A program made the position numbers and the translations under genes. Positions 1 through 8,024 of a stretch of DNA of 64,000 nucleotides are shown in pieces. The stretch is taken from positions 42,626 through 106,625 of the forward strand of contig NZ_PPTT01000013.1 of assembly GCF_003339815.1 (NCBI RefSeq), given 5' to 3'. A model generated the notes under the pieces. The model did no database searches and was not told the origin of the DNA. It saw only the letters and a program-made list of their open reading frames with translations. How positions within the stretch are numbered: the first letter of the stretch is position 1; the number at the start of each line of letters is the position of its first letter. This DNA is from Eggerthella sinensis (GTDB lineage: Bacteria; Actinomycetota; Coriobacteriia; Coriobacteriales; Eggerthellaceae).

Positions 1-894
1 ACGGGCGACGGCAAGCCCGGCAGCCGCGTGGCGTTCACCGCGCCCGCCGCCGAGCGCTCGAACGTGCGCGACGCGGGCGAAGAGGCGAAGGCGGGCGAAG
101 TGGTGGTCGAGCAGGGCGAGGTCATCGGCTCGGCCGGCGTCGGGTTCCTGGCCAGCTGCGGCATTGTGAACGTGCCGGTGCATCGCCGCCCCCGCGTGGC
201 GGTGATCGCCGTGGGCTCCGAGCTGGTCGATCCCACCGAGGTGCCCACGCGCGGCAAGATTCGCAACTCGAACAGCTACGCGTTGGCCGCATGCGCGCAG
301 GCCGCGGGTGCCGTGCCGGTGATCCTGCCCATCGTGGAGGACACGCAGGAGGCCCTGGCCGCCGCCGTGTCCGCCGCCACCGAGCAGTACGACTTCGTGG
401 TGACAAGCGGCGGCGCCTCGAACGGCGACTTCGATTTCATCAAGCCCGTCGTCGAAGAGCTGGGCGAGCTGCTGATCACCACGGTGAACATGCGCCCCGG
501 CAAGGCCCAGACGTTCGGCATCGTGAACGGTACGCCCGTGTTCGGCCTGCCCGGCAACCCCGCGGCCGCCTACGTGGGCTTCGAGATGATCATCCGTCCG
601 GCGCTGCGCAAGATGCAGGGCTACACGCACTTCGAGCGTCCGTCCGTGATGGCGCAGCTGTCGCGCGACGTGAAGAAGAAGGACCCGCGCCGCATCTTCC
701 TGCGCGGCACGCTGTACAAAAACGACGAGGGCGCCTACGTGGTGGCTCCGGCGAAGAACCAGAGCTCCGGCCTGTTCGGCGTCATTCAGCGCAGCAACTG
801 CATGGCCATCCTGCCCGAGGGCCTCGAGTCGCGCACGGCCGGGTCGCTCGTGCAGTGCGTGCTGCTCGATGTGAACGAGGAAGTCAGTCTGTAG
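1..894 (+). CDS. moeA: Molybdopterin molybdotransferase MoeA, 5'-truncated by the window edge
   Basis: MoeA inserts molybdate into adenylylated molybdopterin in the cytoplasm, the last common step of molybdenum cofactor synthesis. The reading frame is open from base 1, so the start lies upstream; about 297 residues are seen. Visible family signatures are the MoCF-binding fold with a TSGGAS-x-GDFDF stretch, RPGKAQ and GLPGNPAA, followed by the C-terminal beta-barrel domain IV. The frame ends 12 bases before the next gene, whose product acts on the same pathway, so the two are probably cotranscribed. They face a molybdoenzyme operon, which fits the supply of cofactor to it. A plain MoeA is the best reading; some Actinobacteria carry several MoeA paralogues, so the exact paralogue is not certain. 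Confidence 0.93.
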   Translation, partial: TGDGKPGSRVAFTAPAAERSNVRDAGEEAKAGEVVVEQGEVIGSAGVGFLASCGIVNVPVHRRPRVAVIAVGSELVDPTEVPTRGKIRNSNSYALAACAQAAGAVPVILPIVEDTQEALAAAVSAATEQYDFVVTSGGASNGDFDFIKPVVEELGELLITTVNMRPGKAQTFGIVNGTPVFGLPGNPAAAYVGFEMIIRPALRKMQGYTHFERPSVMAQLSRDVKKKDPRRIFLRGTLYKNDEGAYVVAPAKNQSSGLFGVIQRSNCMAILPEGLESRTAGSLVQCVLLDVNEEVSL

Positions 895-906
895 AAGGAG
901 CTTTTC

Positions 907-1389
907 ATGTCCGAGAACCCTATCAGCTTCGCCATCATCACGTGCTCCGACACGCGCAGCATGAAGGAGGATACGGCGGGCGCCGCACTCGAGGCGCTTA
1001 TCGCCGAGCAGGGGTGGGAGTGCAAGAGCCACGTGGTGGTGCCCGATGAGCGGCCGTTCATCGCGTCGGCCATCGTGCGCGCCTGCGACGAGCAGGACGT
1101 GGACATTGTGCTGACCTGCGGCGGTAGCGGCTTGTCGCTGCGCGATGTGACGCCCGAGGCCACGATGGACGCCTGCGAGCGCAACGTGCCCGGCATCGCC
1201 GAGGCCATGCGCGCCCACTCGTTGGCCATCACGCCGTACGCCATGCTGTCGCGTGCGCTGTGCATGCAGCGTGGCCGACACCTCGTGATCAACCTGCCGG
1301 GCAGCGAGAAGGCCGCACGCGAGAACTGGGACGGCGTGGTGAAAGCCCTGCCGCATGCCGCCAAGATGATGGCCGGCGGCGGCCACTGA
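907..1389 (+). CDS. moaB: Molybdenum cofactor biosynthesis protein of the MoaB/Mog family
   Basis: A 160-residue MoCF-domain protein that would adenylylate molybdopterin ahead of metal insertion by MoeA (the Mog reaction; the family name MoaB is used for many single-domain members). It shows the family motif TCGGSGLSLRDVTPEAT near residues 73-89 and the later NLPGS loop. The ATG at 907 follows an AGAAGGAG ribosome site and lies 12 bases after moeA, giving a two-gene moeA-moaB unit. The stop is 10 bases from the stop of the convergent dmsC-like gene, with no obvious hairpin between them. Whether it acts as MoaB or Mog cannot be decided from sequence. Confidence 0.9.
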   Translation: MSENPISFAIITCSDTRSMKEDTAGAALEALIAEQGWECKSHVVVPDERPFIASAIVRACDEQDVDIVLTCGGSGLSLRDVTPEATMDACERNVPGIAEAMRAHSLAITPYAMLSRALCMQRGRHLVINLPGSEKAARENWDGVVKALPHAAKMMAGGGH

Positions 1390-1399
1390 GCCGACGCTC

Positions 1400-2254
1400 C
1401 TAAAAACCCACCGTCATGTGCAGGTGGTAGAACACGAAGCGCGTGACGAAGACGGCGGCCAGCACGAAGATGCTGGCCGCTATGCGGAGGGCGAGCGTGG
1501 TGCGCCGCGATTGGACGCGCTTGAGCGACAGGCCGGCGGCCGCCACGCCGAGGGCCCCGAGCACGAGGTGGATGACGATGGCGCTCGGATAGTGCGGCAC
1601 GAGCGAGCTGGCCGAGAACTCGTTGTTCACGATGGTTTCGAGGCTGGCTTGGTGCATGACGAGCACGGCGGTGCCCACGATGAGCGCCGCCGCGGCAAGC
1701 ACGATGAGCGCGACTTCCAGGGCGTGCGGGCGCACGCGGGCGGTTTCCATGAACAGCAGGCCCAGCACGGGGCCGGCCAGCAGCGCCGACAGCACGAGGT
1801 TCGCCGGCGTGAAGGCGGTATCCCAGGTGGGAACCGTGTCCACGCCGTATGCGACCGACGTGCACGCGATGAGCCCCATCCCCGCGAGGCAGGCGAGCGC
1901 GATCCACGGCTTGGCCACGGCATCGCTGAAGTGCTCCTTGAACGCCATCATCCAGTACGAACCCACGAGGAACAGAAACGCGACCGCGCTCAGCACTTCG
2001 TTCGACAGGGGCGAGCGGCCGATGCCCGAGAACACGTGCAGCGCGTTCGCCGGCGTGCCGAGGTGGGTGGCCGAGGCGATGAAGCCGGCCAGCACCACGC
2101 TGAACGGCAACGCGATCATGCGGTCGATGCGCACGGCGGCAGCGTGGTCGTGCGATCCCAGGCGCACGAGCGCAAGCGCGAGGAACGCGACGACGCCCGC
2201 CGGTGCGAGCGACGTGAACAGCGCGAGCGAGAAGGCGTCGAATCCGCTCGTCAT
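1400..2254 (-). CDS. dmsC: DmsC-like membrane anchor subunit of the DMSO-reductase-type complex
   Basis: A 284-residue polytopic membrane protein, about eight hydrophobic helices, that should take electrons from menaquinol and hand them to a DmsB iron-sulfur subunit. DmsC features are visible: N-terminal ALFTSLAPAGV, the ATHLGTPANA segment after the second helix, and the C-terminal FVFYHLHMTVGF. The start was set at the ATG whose first four bases (ATGA) overlap the stop of the upstream dmsB-like gene; the longer open frame upstream is out-of-family and antisense-like in composition. It is the last gene of the four-gene operon dmsA-dmsB1-dmsB2-dmsC. NrfD-type anchors are the alternative, but the DmsC motifs favour this call. 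Confidence 0.88.
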   Translation of the reverse strand: MTSGFDAFSLALFTSLAPAGVVAFLALALVRLGSHDHAAAVRIDRMIALPFSVVLAGFIASATHLGTPANALHVFSGIGRSPLSNEVLSAVAFLFLVGSYWMMAFKEHFSDAVAKPWIALACLAGMGLIACTSVAYGVDTVPTWDTAFTPANLVLSALLAGPVLGLLFMETARVRPHALEVALIVLAAAALIVGTAVLVMHQASLETIVNNEFSASSLVPHYPSAIVIHLVLGALGVAAAGLSLKRVQSRRTTLALRIAASIFVLAAVFVTRFVFYHLHMTVGF

Positions 2255-2874
2255 AGGTGGATCTCCGTCCGGTTGACAATGCTGCCGCCCTGTTCGACCG
2301 CGCGTTGAGCGGCGGGCGAGGGGAGGATGAGCAGGTTGGGATGCGTGGCTCCCTCGTCGGGCAGGGGGAGGATGGAGCGCACGGTGTTCGGGTGGCGGCT
2401 CGCCAGCTCGGAGCCGGTGCCGAAGTCGAGCGCGCGCACGGGGCACGCGTCAACGCAGATGGGCGGCTTTCCCTCGGCGACGCGGGTGCGGCAGCCGTCG
2501 CATTTCGTGCTGCGCTTCAGGTGCTCGTCGATGTGGGGCGCATGGTAGGGGCACGCCATGGTGCAGTAGCCGCAGCCGATGCACTTGCGCGCGTCGGGCC
2601 ACACGAGTTCGAGCTCGTCTTTGTGCATGGCGCCGGTGGGACACACGCGCGTGCATACGGGGTTGTTGCAGTGGTTGCACGAGATGGAGAGGTGGTAGGC
2701 GAACGCGTCCTGTGAAAGCTCGCCCTGCGCATCGCGGTGCCATGAGCCGCCCTCGTAGTCGATCACCATGCGAAACGCGAGGTCGGGACCGTGGTCGTGG
2801 TAATCCTTGCACGCCAACACGCAGGTTCTGCACCCGGTGCATCGCGTGTTGTCATAGAAGAATCCCCGTGGCAT
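2251..2874 (-). CDS. dmsB: DmsB-like ferredoxin subunit with four complete [4Fe-4S] motifs (second copy in the operon)
   Basis: A 207-residue electron-transfer subunit, expected on the outer membrane-proximal face between the DmsC-like anchor and DmsA. It has four cysteine groups: CTGCRTCVLAC near residue 12, CNHCNNPVCTRVCP near 67, CIGCGYCTMACPYHAP near 97 and CDGCRTRVAEGKPPICVDACP near 123. All four [4Fe-4S] clusters look complete, unlike in the paralogue at 3106-3741. No signal peptide is present, as usual for DmsB, which is co-exported with Tat-bearing DmsA. It is separated from the upstream paralogue by about 230 bases that hold a strong hairpin, and overlaps the dmsC-like gene by 4 bases, so dmsB2-dmsC are translationally coupled. 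Confidence 0.9.
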   Translation of the reverse strand: MPRGFFYDNTRCTGCRTCVLACKDYHDHGPDLAFRMVIDYEGGSWHRDAQGELSQDAFAYHLSISCNHCNNPVCTRVCPTGAMHKDELELVWPDARKCIGCGYCTMACPYHAPHIDEHLKRSTKCDGCRTRVAEGKPPICVDACPVRALDFGTGSELASRHPNTVRSILPLPDEGATHPNLLILPSPAAQRAVEQGGSIVNRTEIHL

Positions 2875-3034
2875 GGCGTCGCTTTCAAGTTGGTGATGTG
2901 GTGGATGATTTTAGCATGGCGGGAGTGGGTGCAACCTGTGGCGTGGAGTTCTCTCCCTTATGGCGCTGCGCGAATCGTGCTTGATGGTGAGACGTATGCA
3001 GCGCCTTTTGGGCGATCCCTGGGTTCGCCGAATC

Positions 3035-3077
3035 GGCGCTGGGCGGGCTTGCTGGTTCGCAAGATCCGCCCAGCGCC
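3035..3077. terminator. 12-bp perfect hairpin between the two dmsB-like genes
   Basis: Arms 3035-3046 and 3066-3077 are perfect reverse complements (GGCGCTGGGCGG and CCGCCCAGCGCC) around a 19-base loop. It lies within the dms operon, between dmsB1 (ends 3106) and dmsB2 (starts 2874) on the minus strand. No run of T follows the stem in the direction of transcription, so a factor-independent terminator is not well supported. It may limit read-through or protect the 3' end of the upstream dmsA-dmsB1 message. Confidence 0.45.
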
Positions 3078-3105
3078 ATGGAGGGGAAGGGGTGGTGGAA
3101 AGTCC

Positions 3106-3741
3106 CTACGCGACGCCCGTCACTTCTTTCTCGTTGGCTATCGCGCCGGTGGTGTCGCCCGGGTCCTTTGCGGCCGGGCACGGCAGGATGGCGATGGACG
3201 GCGTGGTTTGGTCGGGGGCGGGCATGGGGGCGATACCGGCCACGGTGCCGCTGTGCTTGGAGCGCAGCTCGTCGATGTCGCCGAACTCGAGGGCGCGCAG
3301 GGGGCACGCCTCAACGCAGATGGGGCTCTTGCCTTCGGCCACGCGCTCGGCGCAGCCGTCGCATTTCACGCCCTTGCCCTTCTCCTTGTCCACGATGGGC
3401 ACGTTGTAGGGGCAGGTGGTGACGCACACGCCCGCACCCGTGCACTTCTCCTCGTTGATGGCGACGAGGCCCGTTTCGGTGTCCTTCTCGATGGCGCCCT
3501 GCGGGCACTTGGCCATGCACGCCGGCATGGCGCAATGCTGGCAGCCCAGCGACACGTGGTAGGCGAACGCGTCGGAGACGTAGGTGCCGTCGCCGGTATC
3601 GGTCCAGGCGCCGCCTTCGTAGTCGTACACCTTGCGAAACGCGATGGTGGCCGACAGGTCCTTGTAATCCTTGCACGCCATCTCGCAGGTGCGACAACCC
3701 GTGCAGCGCGTGCTGTCGAAGTAAAATCCGTACTGAGTCAT
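3106..3741 (-). CDS. dmsB: DmsB-like iron-sulfur subunit with an Ala replacing a cluster cysteine
   Basis: A 211-residue DmsB-family electron-transfer subunit directly downstream of dmsA (15-base gap) and so its most likely partner. Cysteine groups: CTGCRTCEMAC at 13-23, CQHCAMPACMAKCP at 67-80, CTGAGVCVTTCP at 100-111 and CDGC...CVEACP at 127-146. In the third group the second cysteine is Ala103 (codon 3433-3435). NarH has a non-cysteine residue at the corresponding position and carries a [3Fe-4S] cluster there, and in E. coli DmsB change of Cys102 at this place gives a [3Fe-4S] cluster. The same outcome is inferred here. There is no signal peptide. The start has a GGAGGA site a few bases upstream. 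Confidence 0.9.
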   Translation of the reverse strand: MTQYGFYFDSTRCTGCRTCEMACKDYKDLSATIAFRKVYDYEGGAWTDTGDGTYVSDAFAYHVSLGCQHCAMPACMAKCPQGAIEKDTETGLVAINEEKCTGAGVCVTTCPYNVPIVDKEKGKGVKCDGCAERVAEGKSPICVEACPLRALEFGDIDELRSKHSGTVAGIAPMPAPDQTTPSIAILPCPAAKDPGDTTGAIANEKEVTGVA

Positions 3742-3756
3742 GTGATCCTCCTCCCG

Positions 3757-6192
3757 TTAGGCCTTCGTGATTTCAGCGATCATGGAGTGCGCGGGGCCGT
3801 TGCCCTTGGCAAGCGGCGTCGGCTTGTACGTGGTCAGCGTGTTCACGCACGCGCCTTCGTCCACGCGATCGCCGTTCATGTTCGCCTTGTGCCACGCGCC
3901 CTGCGGGATGCCGATGGTGCCGGGAATGATGCGCGACGTGACCTTCGCCTCAATGCGGATTTCGCCGGCGGGGCTCTTCACGGCCACCGTGTCGCCGCTG
4001 ACGATGCCGCGCGACTCGGCGTCGGCCGGGTTGATCCACAGCTGCTGGCGCGCCACCTGCTCAAGCTCGGGAATGAAGCCGAACGAGGAGTGGGTGCGGC
4101 TCTTGTGGTGGAAGCCGGTGCAGTACAGCGGGTATTCGTCGGTCACCGCGCCGTAGCCCTGGAAGCCGGGCATGAACACGGGGATGGGGTTGATGACCTC
4201 GTCCTCCTCGAGCTCCCAGGTGGCGGCAATCTCGGCCAGCTGCTCGGAGTAGATTTCGATCTTGCCCGACGGCGTGGACAGCGGATTCTTCTCGGGATCG
4301 GTGCGGAAGTCCACGAGGCCGATGGCCGGCTCGAGCGCGCGCTTGTACACGCCCTGTTCCTTGATCTCGTCCCAGCTGGGCATATTTTTGTCGGCTGCGG
4401 CGCCCGCTTCGTAGAGTTCCTGAATCCACTCTTCCTGCGTCTTGCCCTCGGTGAACACGTCCTTCTTGCCGAACTTGTCGGCGATGTCGGCGCACACGTC
4501 GTAGCTCGAGCGGCACTCGCCCGGCGCGTCCTGCGCGGGGCCGCCCACGACGACGGCCGTGTAGTACTCGGAGTAGCCCTGCGTCTGCATGTTCAGCTGC
4601 TCGGAGCGCATGGCGTCGGGCAGCAGGATGTCGGCGTACTTCGCGGAGTCGGTCATAACGGTGTCCCACACCACGATGAACTCGAGCTTGCTCTCGTCCT
4701 GCAGCACGTCGTGCGTGTAGTTGATGTCGCCGTGCTGGTTCGTGATGCAGTTGCCCGCGTAGTTCCACAGGAACTTGATGTCGCTGTTCAACTTGTCGGC
4801 GCCCACGATGCCGGCATTCGTGGCGGTCATCTCCTTGCCGTGATCAACCGCGTTGATCCACTGGTACACGGGGATGGCCGTCTTGATGGGGTTCTCGAAC
4901 GGCAGGCTGCCAACGAGGTACGTGGGCGGCTCGGCCTCGCGCTGACCGGTGTTCGTGCCGGGCAGGCCGATCTGGCCGATGAGCACGGGAAGCATGCAGA
5001 TGGCGCGCGCGGTGTCCTCGCCGTTCGTGTGGCGCTGCGGGCCCCAGCCCTGGCAGATGAACGGCGCTTTGGCGGCGGCTATCTCGGCTGCCAGCTCGCG
5101 GATGCGGTCGGCGGAAATCTGCGTGATGGGGGCGGCCCACTCGGGGGTCTTCTCCACCATGTCGTAGCCGGTGCCCATGATGTAGTCCTTGTACGATTTG
5201 TTCTGGCCCTTGGCGGACTCGGGCATGGTGTCCTCGTCGTAGCCGACGCAGAACTGGTCGAGAAACTCCTTGTCCACCTGGTCGTTCGCAATCCACTCGT
5301 GGGCGATGGCCGACACGAGCGCGGCGTCGGTACCGGGGCGGATGGGCTGCCACTCGTCGGGATGGCCCGAGCACGACTCGTTCATGCGGTAGTCGATGTT
5401 GATGATCTTCCCGCCGCGGCCGGTGACGGATTCGCGCACCTTCGCGAAGTCCCACACGGCGTTCGCGCCGCCCATGCGGGTTTCCGCCGGGCTGTTGCCG
5501 AACATCACCACGAGGTCGGATGCGCGCTCGGCCTCGGAGAACGAGGAGGCGTGCACGTTGTCGTACGGGCTGCACTTGCTGCCGTACATGAAGGGAAGCG
5601 CCACCTGCAGCATGTGGGTGGAGTAGTCGTACGCCTGGTTGATGTAGCCGCCCAGCAGGCTGAGCAGGCGAAGGCCCGGCTGCTTGCCGGTGGTGGAGTA
5701 CATGCCCGTGGCGTAGTTCACGTAGATGGCTTCGTTGCCGTACGTGTCGATGGTGTACTTCAGCTTCTCGGCGATGGTGTCGATGGCCTCGTCCCAGGAA
5801 ATCTCCTCGAACTTGCCTTCGCCGCGCTTGCCGACGCGCTTCATGGGCTTCGTCAGACGGTCGGGGCTGTTGATCCAGCGACGCATGGAGCGGCCGCGCA
5901 GGCAGGCGCGCGCCTGCAGGTCGACATCCCCCGTGTTGTCGGATTCCATGTAGACGATCTTGCCGTCCTGGGAGTGCCACTGGAAGATGCAGTTGCCGCC
6001 GCAGTTGACGTTGCACTGGCTCCACGAAATCTGATCGGCCGGCGCAGCAGCGCCCTCGCCGCCGGCTTCCTGCTCGCTTTTCGGCGTGCAGCCGTACAGC
6101 GCGGTCGATCCGGCAGCGCCCGCAAGCGCGAGGCCTGCAAGCGATCCCTTGACGAACGTGCGGCGCGACAACGTCGATTCGTTCATGGTCAT
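3757..6192 (-). CDS. dmsA: DMSO-reductase-type molybdopterin catalytic subunit DmsA, Tat-exported
   Basis: An 811-residue bis-MGD oxidoreductase that would reduce S- or N-oxides such as DMSO outside the cytoplasmic membrane. The N-terminus has a twin-arginine motif SRRTFVKG at 9-16 followed by a hydrophobic stretch. The [4Fe-4S] site is Cys60, 64, 68 and 97. ACLRGRSMRR and the YDYSTHM segment match E. coli DmsA, with Ser191 as the likely molybdenum ligand. FGNSPAETRMGG, IRPGTDAAL, SQGWGPQR-like and LTTYKPTPLAKG follow in order, and the match to DmsA runs the full length. The start at 6192 was chosen because GGAGGG lies just upstream and it gives a normal Tat signal; ATG 6186 is also possible. 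It heads the operon and is divergent from a membrane LuxR gene. No dedicated TorD chaperone is in this operon. Confidence 0.92.
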   Translation of the reverse strand: MTMNESTLSRRTFVKGSLAGLALAGAAGSTALYGCTPKSEQEAGGEGAAAPADQISWSQCNVNCGGNCIFQWHSQDGKIVYMESDNTGDVDLQARACLRGRSMRRWINSPDRLTKPMKRVGKRGEGKFEEISWDEAIDTIAEKLKYTIDTYGNEAIYVNYATGMYSTTGKQPGLRLLSLLGGYINQAYDYSTHMLQVALPFMYGSKCSPYDNVHASSFSEAERASDLVVMFGNSPAETRMGGANAVWDFAKVRESVTGRGGKIINIDYRMNESCSGHPDEWQPIRPGTDAALVSAIAHEWIANDQVDKEFLDQFCVGYDEDTMPESAKGQNKSYKDYIMGTGYDMVEKTPEWAAPITQISADRIRELAAEIAAAKAPFICQGWGPQRHTNGEDTARAICMLPVLIGQIGLPGTNTGQREAEPPTYLVGSLPFENPIKTAIPVYQWINAVDHGKEMTATNAGIVGADKLNSDIKFLWNYAGNCITNQHGDINYTHDVLQDESKLEFIVVWDTVMTDSAKYADILLPDAMRSEQLNMQTQGYSEYYTAVVVGGPAQDAPGECRSSYDVCADIADKFGKKDVFTEGKTQEEWIQELYEAGAAADKNMPSWDEIKEQGVYKRALEPAIGLVDFRTDPEKNPLSTPSGKIEIYSEQLAEIAATWELEEDEVINPIPVFMPGFQGYGAVTDEYPLYCTGFHHKSRTHSSFGFIPELEQVARQQLWINPADAESRGIVSGDTVAVKSPAGEIRIEAKVTSRIIPGTIGIPQGAWHKANMNGDRVDEGACVNTLTTYKPTPLAKGNGPAHSMIAEITKA

Positions 6193-6232
6193 AGTTCCCT
6201 CCTCTAATTCCGATTGTTCCTCTCGCCTTTTC

Positions 6233-6280
6233 AAAAGTACCTGAAACAACCGGGAGACGAATCACACTCGTCATGTGATT
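6233..6280. promoter_or_regulatory. Candidate operator region of the dmsA/luxR divergent promoter
   Basis: The 220 bases between dmsA and the divergent LuxR gene hold a perfect dyad, AATCACA (6260-6266), seven bases, TGTGATT (6274-6280). Next to it, at 6233-6242, is AAAAGTACCT; its reverse complement AGGTACTTTT recurs at 63916-63925 ahead of another reductase gene. The dyad has the size of a two-turn helix-turn-helix operator. Which regulator binds (the neighbouring LuxR protein or a Crp/Fnr protein such as the one at 41529) is not shown by sequence. Confidence 0.4.
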
Positions 6281-6412
6281 TAAGAACAAAACCCCAGGTG
6301 GGACGAATGAGGGTGAGAGGTTTTCTGGCCATAAGGGATGGCGGGAGCCCCTCCATTTGATAGTATGGCAGATGCGACGACGGGCCGAGCGGGGAAGTGG
6401 AAGGGGGCGCTC

Positions 6413-7963
6413 ATGGCACAGACCGCACATCGCACGCATGTGTCCAGTTGGGGCTACGCCTGCTTTCTCACGGTGAACGCCACGTCCATCTGGGGCGGCG
6501 TATTCCCGTTTTTGCCGCTTGAATTCCAAACGGCGCAAATCACGCTCACCTTCTTTCTTGCGCAAGCGCTCGCGTTCGGCGGCGCGTTCGTGGCAAGCAT
6601 GTTCGGCTCGTACTACTTCCCGCGCGGCGCGCGCGTGATGCTGGTGTCGCTGAGCGCCATCCTCGTGTTCGCCGGGTCGGCCTGCCTCATCGCGGCCATG
6701 TACGTGTCGGCGATCACGCTCGTGCTGGTGGCGGGCGGCGGCGTGCTGCTGGGCATCGGGTGCGCGGGCATGTTCATGCTGTGGCAGCGCTACTTCGCCT
6801 CGCTGCCGTCGGCCGAGGGCAACCTGCGGCTCATCGTGGGCACGGCCATCGCGCCGCTCATCTACTTCGGGCTGTACCTCGTGCCCATCGCGCTGACGGC
6901 CTTCCTCATCCCGCTCGTGTTCGTGCCGCTGTGCGGGCTGTGCATCGCGCTGTCGGTGCGCGAGATGCATATCGACCAGCCCATGTTCGAAGACGTACCT
7001 CAGCAGCATCCGCGCGTGTACCGGCGCGTGGTGTCCGACTACTGGCGCAACGCGCTGTGCGTGGGCTCGCTCGCGTTCGCAAGCGGCGTCATCCGCGGCA
7101 TCGCGCTGCTGCACGAGGAAATCGGGGCGGTGGTGAACAGCGCGTCCATGCTGGGATCGCTCGTGTCGGCCGTGGTGCTGCTGGTGCTGTGGTACCGCAT
7201 GAGCTTCCGTTTCGGGCTCACCTCGGTGTTTCGCGTGGTGTACCCGCTCATCGTCACGGGATTTTTGCTGCTGCCCTTCCTGGGCGCGGGCTACCTCAAC
7301 CTGTTCGCGGCGCTCACGTACATGGTGTTCTCGCTCGTGCAGATGCTCATGATGATGCAGTGCGCGCAAATCTCGCGCGACCGCGGCATCAATCCCGTGT
7401 TCATCTACGGCTTCTTCGGCGGCGTGGCGTACATCATGCAGAGCGGGGGATTCTTGCTGGGATGGGTGAGCGACTTCATTTCGGTGGACGGGCGTGCGTG
7501 GCTGTTCTTCGTGGCCATGGTGTCGAGCTATGTGCTGGGGCTCACGCTGCTTGCGGCAACGGGCACCCTGTTCAAGCCGCTCGTGGCGAAGGGCACGGTC
7601 ACCATGGAGCCCATCGAGTTCTTGGCGAACGGCGAGCCGCGTCAGCAGAAAGCGGCGAAAGGGGCGAAGGCGAAAGCGGACAAGCCCGCTGCGAAGCGGC
7701 GGCGCAACCGCCCGTCGGCCTCCGAGGACGCCGGCGTCATTCGCGATCGCACGTCGAAGCAGTGTCTCGTGTTGCAGGAGGCGCATGGGCTGTCCACGCG
7801 CGAGACGGAGGTCATGGAGCTCATCGCGCGCGGCAACAGCATGGCTTCCATCGCCGAGCGCCTTGTGATCAGCGAAAACACCGTGCGCACCCACGCGAAG
7901 CACATTTACACGAAACTCGACATCCACCGCCGCCAAGAACTGCTCGACATGCTGGGGGAGTAG
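6413..7963 (+). CDS. Membrane-anchored LuxR-family regulator, divergent from the dms operon
   Basis: About 516 residues. The first 400 or so form roughly twelve hydrophobic helices resembling an MFS-like fold without transporter signatures. A charged low-complexity linker (near residues 405-445, rich in K and A) leads to a C-terminal LuxR/GerE DNA-binding domain: LSTRETEVMELIARG, then SENTVRTHAKHIYTKLDIHRRQELLDML. This is a one-component sensor in which the membrane part may sense a ligand and the tail binds DNA. It lies head-to-head with dmsA, so control of that operon is the natural inference. The ATG at 6413 has an AAGGGGG site; in-frame ATGs at 6338 and 6365 have none. One of five such genes in the window. 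Confidence 0.85.
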   Translation: MAQTAHRTHVSSWGYACFLTVNATSIWGGVFPFLPLEFQTAQITLTFFLAQALAFGGAFVASMFGSYYFPRGARVMLVSLSAILVFAGSACLIAAMYVSAITLVLVAGGGVLLGIGCAGMFMLWQRYFASLPSAEGNLRLIVGTAIAPLIYFGLYLVPIALTAFLIPLVFVPLCGLCIALSVREMHIDQPMFEDVPQQHPRVYRRVVSDYWRNALCVGSLAFASGVIRGIALLHEEIGAVVNSASMLGSLVSAVVLLVLWYRMSFRFGLTSVFRVVYPLIVTGFLLLPFLGAGYLNLFAALTYMVFSLVQMLMMMQCAQISRDRGINPVFIYGFFGGVAYIMQSGGFLLGWVSDFISVDGRAWLFFVAMVSSYVLGLTLLAATGTLFKPLVAKGTVTMEPIEFLANGEPRQQKAAKGAKAKADKPAAKRRRNRPSASEDAGVIRDRTSKQCLVLQEAHGLSTRETEVMELIARGNSMASIAERLVISENTVRTHAKHIYTKLDIHRRQELLDMLGE

Positions 7964-7989
7964 GGGCGCGTCAGGGAGAGCGGGAGTGC

Positions 7990-7995
7990 TATACT
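7990..7995 (+). promoter_or_regulatory. -10 element upstream of alr
   Basis: TATACT 30 bases before the alr start, in the short gap after the LuxR gene. No convincing -35 hexamer is seen at the usual distance, so this is a single-element prediction. Confidence 0.35.
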
Positions 7996-8024
7996 GATGC
8001 CCGATCGACTGAAAGGCATGGAGC

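Noticed and set aside
2791..6207. Very long open frame on the plus strand (1138 codons) opposite the dms operon
   Set aside because: It lies antisense to dmsB and dmsA, whose products match known families over full length. Its composition (Val/Leu/Ala/Gly/Arg with His runs) is that of a GC-rich shadow frame.
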